Shown: one piece after another, positions 1 to 10,950 of the stretch
How the letters are laid out: every line of letters begins with the position of its first letter
Position numbering within the stretch: position 1 is the stretch's first letter
Assembly: GCA_021613375.1 (NCBI GenBank)
Contig: CM038721.1
Coordinates: 1,254,025-1,318,024 of the forward strand
Direction of reading: 5' to 3'
From: Megaleporinus macrocephalus
Taxonomy: Eukaryota; Chordata; Actinopteri; Characiformes; Anostomidae
DNA: 64,000 bases
Program-made: the position numbers and the translations under genes
The notes under the pieces: model-generated
What the model saw: only the letters and a program-made list of their open reading frames with translations
The model's database searches: none
What the model was told of the DNA's origin: nothing

Positions 1-1080
1 ACAGAGGTTAGCATCATGGATACTGTGTAGCTAAATCATCACTGGTTACTAACACTGTACCACATACTGTCATCTCCAAAAATGGACTAAAGTATGTAGC
101 AGGCTAGCAACAGTAGCATCAGCAGTGATGATCTGTTAGGTCTTTCTAGGTGTTCAAAGAAGGTCTAATTACTTTGGGGAACTCGGACCGCACAGACGAA
201 TTCGAATTTGCTGCTCGGCTAGGCCGACCATGGTGCACTACACGATCCGCCCTGAACGAAACACCAACCATGTTCAGATTTCTCACGGCCGACTGACGGC
301 TCCGATCCTCAAAGCCTCGGGCGGGAATTTCTCACGAACAAGACGTAAACAAACATGGAGGATGGCAGCCAGACCACTGCCCTGATAGCGGTGAGTGTTT
401 TCAGAGAAAGCCAAAGAAAAGGATGTGGATGTGGATGAAACCATGGCTGAAAAGAAGGACTTCTTCGGTCCACACAGAAAAGTTCCGTTCAGCTCGGCTC
501 TCATTGGTTGACGGCCTTTCAGGCATCATTCACAATAGGGGCGGCCCCGACTGCACTGTGAGAAGATGGGAGGAGTAAAGATTGGATTATAGATTCCCCA
601 CATTAAGGATAATCTGGGAAGGTTACCCTAAAATCGGGAGACCTCCTGCGATTGTCGGGAGGAGCAAATCGTCTTATTTGTACTACAGTACTGTAGCGTG
701 AGCGAGGCTTGAGCCGGATGCACATCAGTGATATCAGTATCCCTGGAGGTTAGCAAGGCAATCTAGGACTCGTTGGGCACGTCATGCTTTACTACTTCAA
801 TAAAAACAAGAGCTACCTTTAAAAAAACAGAATGCTTTGAAAAAACGTGTCTATTTATAGAAACAGTAAATAAAGCAGCGTCTTCTCATTAACTACGTTT
901 CACATCTGGACCTGCTGGTTTGGAGCCAGGTTTTAGTCAGTCATTAGGAATGAAAACCAGTGGTGGGCGCCTACAGCAGCAGGTATTACAGAAAGAGTCT
1001 TCGCAAGACTTCTACAGCCAAAGTAAAATATAAGCTAACGTCTGTTATAAGCTTCTAATAAACTCTACAGTAGCTTTTAT
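1..1080. other. Intergenic stretch with a promoter-like patch, no supported gene
   Basis: No gene is supported here. The GC-rich patch at about 180-560 contains, on the + strand, an ATG at 355-357 in a strong Kozak context (A at -3, G at +4), twelve codons, then a consensus GTGAGT at 391. That is what a tiny first coding exon would look like, but no downstream exon is recognisable and the patch may be the end of a DNA transposon. The remainder is ordinary AT-rich sequence. Confidence 0.4.
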
Positions 1081-1189
1081 GAGCTGCAAATGTTCATGTT
1101 TAATCAGGAATAGTCAAGAATATTTATTGTTCATGTATAGCATTGGCTAAGCGCTAACATACTATTAAAAATGATACAAATTAGCATCT

Positions 1190-1565
1190 TGTTTAGCGTA
1201 GCATGAGTGTATTGTCTTTCTTTTAACGTAGTATTAGTGTATTCTCTCTCCTTTGAAGTAGCATTAACGTATTTTCTCTCTTAATGTAGGATTAATATAT
1301 TTTCCTTCTTTTAACGTAGTTTTACCATTAATGTAGTTTCTCTATTTTGACATAGTGTTAACATATTTTCTTTCTTTTGATGTAGCATTAGCGTATATTC
1401 TCTCTTTTGACGTGGCATCAACATATTTGTTCACTCTTTTGATGTAGCATTAGCATTTTGTTCTTTCTAAATTGATGCAGCATTAACTTATTTTCTCTAT
1501 TAAGGCATAGCATTGGTGTAATATCTCTTTTTTGATGTAGTACTAATGTATTTTTGTTTATATTT
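1190..1565. repeat. Degenerate minisatellite, unit about 35 bp
   Basis: About ten diverged copies of a unit containing GTAGCATTAGCGTATT and TTCTCTCTTTTGA follow each other. Copies differ by many substitutions and small indels, so the array is old compared with the near-identical arrays elsewhere in the window. Confidence 0.7.
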
Positions 1566-2735
1566 ATAAATAATAGTGTTAAATACAGCAGCATGTCTAT
1601 TCACACACAGTTTGAGGGAAGAATGTGATGCTAATGCTAATTATTTATTTTAGTTTTCACGGTATGATAGCTGCATTAGCTGTCTTGTCTGATCTGCTGA
1701 TATGAAGCTGAAAACTATTTGATTTTTAGTGGTGAAGAAGTTTGTCAGACTCGTTCAGAGTTCTTCTGTAAGTTAAACTCAGGCCTGACCAGTAGATCCG
1801 TAGATAAAAGGATATCCTCGCTGTAAGTGTCGTTCATTCTGAGACTCTTAATGAAAGAACGCAGCCCAAACCTGGTGACATCACTGTTTTTTGTTCCTAC
1901 AAGCTCCACCTCACGTCCCCGATGTTTAACGTATGTGACACGTTCCACGGCCGCCCACAGCTGACCTCAAACCGACCACAGCCGAAATGAGTCAGCTGTG
2001 GATGGTCCCGGCCCCTGAAGGACCCCTCCGCCTTGGGCTTTGATGCGTGCCGCTGTCAGCTCTCAGCCATGCTTATATTTGGAAATGGATAGCGAGGCAC
2101 ACCCAGGCTCTCTTGTCATTGAACCAGATCCATTGGCTGCGGTCAGATGGCAGAGCCGCGCCCGAGCAACTGCGCCTCATCTCCGTTCCTGGAAATAAGA
2201 TCAAGCTCCTTTGTCATTACGTTCCAAACCGGGACTTGGTCAAGGGGGTCAGCCATGCAGGCTTCTGCCATAATGGTTTATAACAAGGACATTCATATAC
2301 AACCTCAAACTCTTCCAGCGCAAGGCACGTATGGTGTTTTACGGAACGACCGCGCACGCTACGATGTGTGGAAGTTCTAAACCTCTGTGTGCATTTGTTA
2401 GTTTGTTTTGAGAATGAAAAAAGAAAACATTTATTTGTTTTTAATGTTTAGCGTTAGACTAGAATGTGTTTTTCAAATATAATATATATTCTAACACATA
2501 TAGCACATCTATTTATTGCCTATAATATATTGTATATACAAAAATATGGGACATATTATCATGTTATTATGATTCATGGCTTTTGTACTATAATATTTGA
2601 ATACTAATTATATATTACTGTTATTATATTATATTATATTATGTACAGTGCAAATCATTACACAGAGGCAGTAAATATGTATATAAACATGCATATATAT
2701 ATACAGTCTTTACTTTTAATGGTAGTTAATGTACA
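1566..2735. other. Intergenic; repeat-free GC-rich block at about 1950-2390 may be regulatory
   Basis: No gene is seen. The block at 1950-2390 is GC-balanced, free of repeats and lacks convincing coding signs. It contains an AP-1/NF-E2-like TGAGTCAGC at 1988-1996 and several SOX-like CTTTGT cores. It could be a conserved noncoding element, but only an alignment can tell. From 2390 the sequence becomes AT-rich. Confidence 0.3.
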
Positions 2736-2765
2736 AAATTTTGGAGCATTTCAATTGGTCCATTC
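2736..2765. mobile_element. Single arm of a hairpin MITE
   Basis: The arm TTGGAGCATTTCAATTGGTC matches, with one change, the arm of the full inverted-repeat element at 15871-16020. Half copies also lie near 30948 and 56325. Only one arm is visible here. Confidence 0.55.
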
Positions 2766-2954
2766 TTTATGAAATTTCCATCCAATATAACGTATGCCTG
2801 TCGTGCTCAAATAATTTAAAAAACAAAAATGGGTATAAATCTTTTTCAGTGATGACAGTCACATATGTATCTTTATATATATATACATATGTGACTGTAT
2901 TATATATGGGACATACTTATGATCCCATTTCTTGATGTTGTGTAAAAACAGACA

Positions 2955-2959
2955 CGTGT

Positions 2960-2994
<35 letters not shown>
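2955..2994. repeat. (TG)n microsatellite
   Basis: An almost pure TG dinucleotide run of about 40 bases with one TA interruption near its start. Confidence 0.9.
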
Positions 2995-2995
<1 letters not shown>

Positions 2996-3394
2996 TATAG
3001 CCAACTTTCATCCTTGAAGCATCCCAGGAGCTCTGCAGGGACATCTGGGTCTCTCCAGGAGTCCTGAAACCTGGCCCAGATTTCCCAGCATCCTCTGCTC
3101 CTCTGCAGGCTACCTGCTGTCCCTACTGAGTGACAGGATTAAGAGCCTGGAATCTTCCGGAAGACTGTTGAGGGGGAGGGGGCAGCGGATAGGGGGCACT
3201 GCCAGGAGTGTTTTTTTAATCACTCAGTCATAACGAACGACTTCCACTTCTACCTGGACAAGCAAAATAAAGTCTTTCTTCAGTCCCTAAAAATCTGTGA
3301 GCTTGTTTAATTCACCGGTTTGTAATGAAGAAAAAGAGTGCACACGGTGAACACCCAAACGCTGGGTTCATTTGTTGAGAATGTTTTCTCAGCA
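2995..3394. other. Intergenic, nothing recognised
   Basis: Mixed-composition sequence with no open frame of note. An AATAAA with flanking T-rich sequence occurs near 3270, but no upstream gene is visible to use it. Confidence 0.4.
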
Positions 3395-3735
3395 TTTAAT
3401 TTGGAAGTCAAATAGATGAAAGGTGGTCTCTGACTTTTGCACAGCACTGTAGAAAAATGTCAGCCACAGTAAAGCAACTGTGAAGATAGTTTTGTGGACA
3501 TATGAGCCCAAAAAAGAGAGTGTTATGTCTGAGGAAAGGAAAAGACAGGTTTCCAGCACAATAACCTTAACCCACCTGTGAAGCATGGTGGTGGTAGTTT
3601 CAGTTTCAGGGCCTGTTTTGCTGCGACAGTACAACTTATCATCCTTGATGGAACAATAAATTTGAATACATACCAGCAAATTCTAAAGAAAAATATCAAG
3701 AGACCTGGGTCATACAGCAAGACAACAACCCAGCT
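3395..3735 (+). mobile_element. Tc1/mariner transposon relic
   Basis: The + strand encodes broken pieces of a Tc1-type DDE transposase: a KHGGGSFSFRACFAATVQ segment near 3578-3640 (family form KHGGGS.M.W.CFA..G) and, after a frame change, WVIQQDNNPA near 3705-3735 (family form W..QQDNDPKH, carrying the second catalytic Asp). The sequence at about 3425-3452, with CTTTTGCACAGCACTGTA, resembles a Tc1 terminal repeat. Several frames are needed, so the element is dead. The minisatellite at 3733 starts inside it. Confidence 0.8.
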
Positions 3736-5022
3736 GTGTGTGTGTAGTGTTACTGCTGCTACAGAGGTTAGTGTAGAGTCAGCTGTGTGTGTAGTGTTAC
3801 TGCTACAGAGGTTAGTGTAGAGTCGGCTGTGTGTGTGTGTGTAGTGTTACTGCTACAGAGGTTAGTGTAGAGTCGGCTGTGTGTGTAGTGTTACTGCTAC
3901 AGAGGTTAGTGTAGAGTCTGTGTGTGTGTAGTGTTACTGCTACAGAGGTTAGTGTAGAGTCGGCTGTGTGTGTGTAGTGTTACTGCTACAGAGGTTAGTG
4001 TAGAGTCGGCTGTGTGTGTGTAGTGTTACTGCTGCTACAGAGGTTAGTGTAGAGTCGGCTGTGTGTGTGTAGTGTTACTGCTGCTACAGAGGTTAGTGTA
4101 GAGTGGGCTGTGTGTGTGTGTGTAGTGTTACTGCTACAGAGGTTAGTGTAGAGTCGGCTGTGTGTGTAGTGTTACTGCTGCTACAGAGGTTAGTGTAGAG
4201 TCGGCTGTGTGTGTGTAGTGTTACTGCTACAGAGGTTAGTGTAGAGTGGGCTGTGTGTGTGTGTAGTGTTACTGCTACAGAGGTTAGTGTAGAGTCGGCT
4301 GTGTGTGTAGTGTTACTGCTGCTACAGAGGTTAGTGTAGAGTCGGCTGTGTGTGTGTAGTGTTACTGCTGCTACAGAGGTTAGTGTAGAGTCGGCTGTGT
4401 GTGTGTAGTGTTACTGCTGCAGAGGTTAGTGTAGAGTCGGCTGTGTGTGTGTAGTGTTACTGCTACAGAGGTTAGTGTAGAGTCTGTGTGTGTGTAGTGT
4501 TACTGCTACAGAGGTTAGTGTAGAGTCGGCTGTGTGTGTGTAGTGTTACTGCTACAGAGGTTAGTGTAGAGTCGGCTGTGTGTGTAGTGTTACTGCTACA
4601 GAGGTTAGTGTAGAGTCGGCTGTGTGTGTGTAGTGTTACTGCTACAGAGGTTAGTGTAGAGTCGGCTGTGTGTGTGTGTGTAGTGTTACTGCTGCTACAG
4701 AGGTTAGTGTAGAGTCGGCTGTGTGTGTAGTGTTACTGCTACAGAGGTTAGTGTAGAGTCGGCTGTGTGTGTAGTGTTACTGCTACAGAGGTTAGTGGAG
4801 AGTCGGCTGTGTGTGTAGTGTTACTGCTACAGAGGTTAGTGTAGAGTCGGCTGTGTGTGTGTAGTGTTACTGCTACAGAGGTTAGTGGAGAGTCGGCTGT
4901 GTGTGTGTAGTGTTACTGCTGCTACAGAGGTTAGTGTAGAGTCGGCTGTGTGTGTGTAGTGTTACTGCTGCTACAGAGGTTAGTGTAGAGTCGGCTGTGT
5001 GTGTGTGTAGTGTAGTGTAGTG

Positions 5023-5062
<40 letters not shown>

Positions 5063-5069
5063 TGTAGTG

Positions 5070-5107
<38 letters not shown>

Positions 5108-5120
5108 TGTTACTGAGTAA
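3733..5120. repeat. Minisatellite, unit about 42-48 bp, about 29 copies, ending in (TG)n
   Basis: Copies share TAGTGTTACTGCTACAGAGG followed by TTAGTGTAGAGTCGGC and a TG run of variable length; GCTGCTACAG and GCTACAG forms alternate. The variable TG run makes unit length irregular. The array ends in two pure TG runs at 5024-5104. It starts directly after the transposase remnant at 3395-3735. Confidence 0.95.
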
Positions 5121-5981
5121 AACGTAGAAGGGTCAGTTGGTGGAATGCAGACGGCGGGGTGCAGGTGAGAGACGGGGTGGAGAACATGTGCTATGTCAGT
5201 AGCTGCAGTGTGAATGCCGCTGCCGTTCTAGTGCTGGAGATTATGGCTAAGCTTCAGGAGCCAAACACGTCCAGCAGACAGCCCCTCCCTCCGTATCCCT
5301 CCTTCCTAAACTCCACCAAGGGGTTTTCTAATGTTAGTAATACTCTGGGTCTCTCTCTTCTCCTCTCTCTTTGAACTGTGATGGAAAAAAGGGAGGGGAA
5401 AAACACTCCATCCTGTGGGAACAGCTGTGACCCATCATCTGCGCAAGGCCGGCCCCCTTTTTCCCTCTCGCCTGGAAATAGGGTCCTTAATGGATCCACC
5501 ACTCCAGGCCTGCGGTGTGTGTGTGTGTGCGTGTGTGTGTGTGGACTATGTCTGAGGTTCTGAGGGGCAGTTTTGGTGGACGGTCCAGGCGTTCCCTAGG
5601 GCAGGAGAGCGAGTTCTAAAACGAGTCTGCTTGGCTGCGGAGGCCGAACATACTTGACCTTAAGAAAAAAAAAAAAGAGTGGAAAGTAAAGGACAGCGCT
5701 GCTCCGGGTCTGATATAGAGAGCCGTCACTGCTGATGAGTGCCAGGCTGGAAAATGAAAGGCAAGAAGAGGCCACGGAGCGCTATCTGAGCAGGAGCTGG
5801 AGCCTTGATGGAAAAGCCATGTGACGGTCAAACAGCTGAATTTGCTTTAGCAACCAAATAGCAACTACAGTCCATGCGCCATGTGGCCGGCCATTCGATC
5901 ATCTGCAACCCGAGCGGCCGCCGGGCCACGATGATGAAAATACCTGGCGTAAAATTAGTGTCGAACGAAGACCACTTGTGT
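5121..5981. other. Intergenic, no gene seen
   Basis: Repeat-poor sequence with a short TG run near 5516-5542. No exon-like signals are recognised. The GC-rich patch at 5860-5960 has no coding support. Confidence 0.35.
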
Positions 5982-6444
5982 AACAGAGAGAAAGAAAGAA
6001 AGAAAGAAAAAGAAAGAAAGACAGAAAGAAGGGAGAAGATATTGAAAAAAGAACAGAGAGAAGAAAGATCAAAGCAGAGAGAGGCAGTAGAAGAAGAACG
6101 GCTGGGAGAGGAAGAGTAAGCAGAGGAAGAGAGGGGAAGAGAGAGAAAAAGGGGTACAGGGAGAAGAGAGAGAAAGGGAGGATGAGAAGAAGAAGGGAAA
6201 AACAGAGAAAGAGAAGAAGAAAAAGAAGGAGAAGGACAAGATGAAAGATGGAGAGAGAAGGCGGAGAAAGAAAACAAAAGAGGAATAAAGAGATCAGGAG
6301 TAGATGGAAAGAGGAGAGGGAAAAGGGGGGGGTCAGAGAGAGTGATAAGGAGAGAGAGAGCATCAGAGAGAGACAAAGAAAGAAAGAAAGAGAGAGAGAG
6401 AGGGAGAGAGAGAGAGAGGGGGAGAGAGAGAGGGGGAGAGAAAT

Positions 6445-6477
<33 letters not shown>

Positions 6478-6502
6478 AGGAGAGAGAGAGAGGGAGAGAA
6501 AT

Positions 6503-6533
<31 letters not shown>

Positions 6534-6614
6534 GAGAGGGGGAGAGAGAGAGAGGGAGAGAAATAAAGAGAGAAATAAAGAGAGAGAGAGAGAGAGAAAT
6601 AGAGAGAGAGAGAG
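5982..6614 (+). repeat. Polypurine tract (GA-rich, about 630 bp)
   Basis: The + strand is almost entirely A and G for over 600 bases, starting as AAAG repeats and ending as GA repeats with GGGG islands. Long frames on both strands here (Glu/Arg-rich or Ser/Leu-rich) follow from composition and are not genes. Such tracts can form triplex (H-DNA) structures. Confidence 0.95.
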
Positions 6615-6714
6615 ACTATGCTGTACTGAGGATCTCTGCTGGAGTGAGCAGTGAGTCTCCTGGTGCATTTCTTTGGTTGTTGTTGACGACAACAGTTCCT
6701 AAAACACATTAGAC

Positions 6715-6723
6715 ACACACACA

Positions 6724-6781
<58 letters not shown>

Positions 6782-6835
6782 CTGTTTTAACTCTCTCTCA
6801 CATGCCCTGAAGCGTCTGACAAACATGGCCTAGTA

Positions 6836-6877
<42 letters not shown>

Positions 6878-7013
6878 TCTGTATCTTGCATCATGCAGGG
6901 CGGGGAGCTCTGAGGGAATGCGAGTCAGGACTAGAGCCAGAGAGGAGAGACGCAGGGGAGGAGTTTAGCATGTAACTTTCACAGCAACAGCCCTCTCTCT
7001 CTCTCTCTCTCTC

Positions 7014-7079
<66 letters not shown>

Positions 7080-7083
7080 TCTC

Positions 7084-7127
<44 letters not shown>

Positions 7128-7152
7128 TCTCACTCTCTCTCTCTCTCTCTCT
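6715..7152 (+). repeat. (AC)n then (CT)n polypyrimidine runs
   Basis: An ACACAC stretch leads into (CT)n at about 6727-6778, with further CT runs at 6838-6872 and 6993-7152. These are the complement in sense of the GA tract about 110 bases upstream, so the two could pair as a long imperfect inverted repeat. Confidence 0.9.
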
Positions 7153-7264
7153 GCCTTTGGCCAGACTTGGCATGAGGGGGAGGCGGACGGGTTAGCAAAC
7201 TGTTTTTCTCAAATCGCCTGTTTTTCTTTCTTTCTTTTTCTTTTGTGTCAGTTTGTTCAGTCAT

Positions 7265-8945
7265 AGTTACTGAATATTTCATAGTAGATACTGAATAATT
7301 AGTAGTGGATATTGAATAATTCTGAGTAGTTACTAAATAATATCATAGAAGATATTAAATAATTCACAGAATAATTAATAGTAGATCCTGAAAAATTCAT
7401 AGCAGATACTGATTAATACATAGTGGGTACTTAATCATAGTACATACTGAAAAATTTATAGTAAGCACTGAATAATATATAGTAGGCACTGAATAATTAG
7501 TAGTAGACACTGAGTTATTAATAGTAGGCACTGAATAATATATAGTAGGCACTGAATAATATATAGTAGGCACTGAATAATATATAGTAGGCACTGGTTT
7601 ATTAATAGTAGGCACTGAATAATATATAGTAGGCACTGAATAATATATAGTAGGCACTGAATAATATATAGTAGGCACTGGTTTATTAATAGTAGGCACT
7701 GAATAATATATAGTAGGCACTGAATAATATATAGTAGGCACTGAATAATATATAGTAGGCACTGAATAATATATAGTAGGCACTGGTTTATTAATAGTAG
7801 GCACTGAATAATATATAGTAGGCACTGAATAATATATAGTAGGCACTGGTTTATTAATAGTAGGCACTGAATAATATATAGTAGGCACTGAATAATATAT
7901 AGTAGGCACTGATTGATTAATAGTAGGCACTGGTTGATTAATAGTAGGCACTGGTTGATTAATAGTAGGCACTGAATAATATATAGTAGGCACTGAATAA
8001 TATATAGTAGGCACTGAATAATATATAGTAGGCACTGATTGATTAATAGTAGGCACTGGTTGATTAATAGTAGGCACTGGTTGATTAATAGTAGGCACTG
8101 AATAATATATAGTAGGCACTGAATAATATATAGTAGGCACTGGTTTATTAATAGTAGGCACTGAATAATATATAGTAGGCACTGAATAATATATAGTAGG
8201 CACTGAATAATATATAGTAGGCACTGATTGATTAATAGTAGGCACTGGTTGATTAATAGTAGGCACTGGTTGATTAATAGTAGGCACTGAATAATATATA
8301 GTAGGCACTGAATAATATATAGTAGGCACTAATTTATTAATAGTAGGCACTGAATAATATATAGTAGGCACTGATTGATTAATAGTAGGCACTGGTTGAT
8401 TATTAGTAGGCACTGAATAATATATAGTAGGCACTGAATAATATATAGTAGGCACTGATTGATTAATAGTAGGCACTGGTTGATTAATAGTAGGCACTGA
8501 ATAATATATAGTAGGCACTGATTGATTAATAGTAGGCACTGGTTGATTAATAGTAGGCACTGAATAATATATAGTAGGCACGGAATAATATATAGTAGGC
8601 ACTAATTTATTAATAGTAGGCACTGAATAATATATAGTAGGCACTGACTGATTAATAGTAGGCACTGAATAATATATAGTAGGCACTGGTTTATTAATAG
8701 TAGGCACTGAATAATATATAGTAGGCACTGAATAATATATAGTAGGCACTGAATAATATATAGTAGGCACTGATTGATTAATAGTAGGCACTGGTTGATT
8801 AATAGTAGGCACTGAATAATATATAGTAGGCACTGAATAATATATAGTAGGCACTAATTTATTAATAGTAGGCACTGAGTAATTAATAGTATGTACTGAG
8901 TAATTAATAGTATGTTCTGAAGAATTAATAGTAGACACTAATCAT
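7265..8945. repeat. Minisatellite, unit 21 bp, about 71 copies
   Basis: The core TAGTAGGCACTG recurs every 21 bases. At least four variants are mixed (AATAATATA, GTTTATTAA, ATTGATTAA and GTTGATTAA between cores), and they repeat in short ordered blocks, suggesting duplication of multi-unit segments. The first 170 bases are degenerate copies. Because 21 is divisible by three, the - strand shows a 513-codon frame of VPTIYYS-type heptads, which is an artefact. Confidence 0.97.
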
Positions 8946-9586
8946 TCGTAGTGAACAGTAGTCGGTGAAACAGGGCCGCGCTGACGGCCTGGTTGATATT
9001 TCTGGAAGACTCTTCGTAGGAAGTTCATGTTGTACTTGTGTAACTGGCCTGAGGCCTGTAGTGTCGCTTTCTTCAGAAGCTCTGGGTTTGTGTTGCTGCT
9101 CAGCCAGGACGAGCCGGCGTTGCATAATGCAGCTCTGAATAAGCAAATCAAACAAGCCATAAATGACAAATTAGAGCTCTGGAGGAAAAAGAACGACCGC
9201 ACTCACATAAACAAACAAACGTTACATAACAGTCGGCTCGATTCTCCCCGATTCTCGTTAAAGTTGTTTGGAGGAAAGTTGCGCAGGGAGCAGAGATGCG
9301 TCCCCGCATTCCAATGAAGGCACGGCCGAGCCAAGTGGACGTCCTTTCCGGGGCCGTAATCTTCCCGTCCTTGGCGAGTTGGCAGCTCGAGCTGTAGGTG
9401 AATGCAGGGTCACGCCGGCCTCGCTCACGTCACTCACTCCAGTTTCTCCCTCCCTCTTATCCCTCCATCTCTCTCTCTCTCTCTCTCACTCCCTCCATCC
9501 CTCCCTCCCCACTGCGTCCTGAACTTTAACTCCTTCACTGTTCCTACAGCAGCTCCGCAGAACTCCTCAGCAAAGAGCTCCTTCTG

Positions 9587-9588
<2 letters not shown>
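8946..9588. other. Intergenic, nothing recognised
   Basis: Mixed sequence with a short CT run at about 9470-9487. No exon or transposon protein is recognised. Confidence 0.35.

Positions 9589-9671
<83 letters not shown>
9589..9671. repeat. (TA)n microsatellite, about 80 bp
   Basis: A pure TA dinucleotide run, self-complementary and able to extrude as a cruciform. Confidence 0.95.
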
Positions 9672-10010
9672 TGAGTGGAGACGGTTCTAAACACTGTGTC
9701 CACTCACTGTCCACTCTATTAGACACTCCTACTACTTGCTGGTTCTTGTAGATGTAAAGTCAGAGACAGTAGCTCATCTGCTGCTGCACAGTTTGTGTTC
9801 CTCTAGTTCTTCATCAGTGGACACAGGACGCCGCCCACAGGACACTGCTGTCTGGATAGTTTTGGTCGGTGGACGATTCTCAGTCCAACAGTGACACTGA
9901 GAAGGTGTTTAAACACTCCAGCATCCACTCACACCAGCACAACACTAACACTAACTAACACACCACCAAGCGCTGCTCCAGCATCAGAGTGTTGGAGGTG
10001 GATGAAGTTA
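9672..10010. mobile_element. Fragment of a dispersed teleost repeat
   Basis: The block with CACTCACTGTCCACTCTATT, ATCAGTGGACACAGGACGC and CTCAGTCCAACAGTGACACT matches, from memory, a noncoding repeat abundant in otophysan fish. Another part of the same family lies at 40425-40560, where its end has become a minisatellite. The class of the element is uncertain. Confidence 0.55.
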
Positions 10011-10950
10011 CCTGGCTTCAGGCATATAATAGACCTGACTGTATGCAGACCTGCTGGTTACACAGTAATCTGAGATTTTCAGGTCACATGGGTGTGTTTT
10101 TGACTTCATACAGCACGTCATGTGGGCAAAGGGCATCTTTCTTCTTCTCCGAAACCCTGAACAAGACTTGGCCTCCTTCCAAGCAGAAGTTGCATACCAG
10201 GACCTGTGATAGGTCAGGGCTGCAGGCGTTGTTGTGACACAGCCTGTAAGAACGCACACGTAGAGTAACGAGTGGAAAGCTCACTAAACAGTCCCTGAAG
10301 GAGTCGACAACACAAGCAAAGATGTAATCGGATTCCAGAGCCTTACAACACAGCCTGGCCCGGCTCGATAAGGAACCCGGTTCCCAGAAAATAAGGAAAC
10401 TGTGAGCTGCGTGGCCCGAGCCCGGCTGTGCAAACACGTCCAAAGCCCGCTGCTCGCTGGGGGCTTTTCTGAGAATGGCCGCGGGAGGGTGGGCCGAATT
10501 TCAGCTAAAGGCCGGCGTAACGGTCAAAGGTCACGGGGATAAATCTGGACTGTGGCTCCTGATAGAGATCCAAGCAGTCAGCTGGCGGGACAGCGGTGGG
10601 CCGCGCTGCAGCCAGCTGATTTATGGAAACGGAGACTGCACCGCCGAGCCGCACAGAAGGGCAAGGAAAGTTCCGCCAGCTCCGCTCCTGGCAGCCGTTC
10701 GGGAACAAGGCGACTAGCTCAAGGCTCCGGCCTCGCGAAGCGCTCGGGACCAGCGTGATATTTACGGCGCGCTGTGATCTCATCTCCAGACAGGTCTTTA
10801 ACAGGTTTGACTCAGACGCTCTATTTAAGGCCTGCTCGCTTCAGAGCTGCTGCTAATCCAGACATTCTTCCTCAAACTGACGTCCCGTCTGTTAATAAAG
10901 CTCCACAACTCAATTTACACAACACCCCAGACCTAGGAGTACAAATACTT
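10011..10950. other. Intergenic, GC-rich and repeat-free, no gene seen
   Basis: GC-rich sequence, highest at 10440-10790, with no recognised protein and no good splice pattern. It could be regulatory; alignment to other fish is needed. Confidence 0.3.

Noticed and set aside
5828..6826. 332-codon Ser/Leu-rich - frame and Glu/Arg-rich + frames
   Set aside because: These are produced by the GA/CT simple sequence.
7397..8938. 513-codon - strand open frame of VPTIYYS/VPTINQP heptads
   Set aside because: It is the translation of a 21-bp minisatellite; the period being divisible by three keeps the frame open. No start context, domain or splice signal supports a gene.
9544..9726. Ile/Tyr alternating frames here and at 26796, 26833, 62861 and 62874
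   Set aside because: They translate (TA)n microsatellites.
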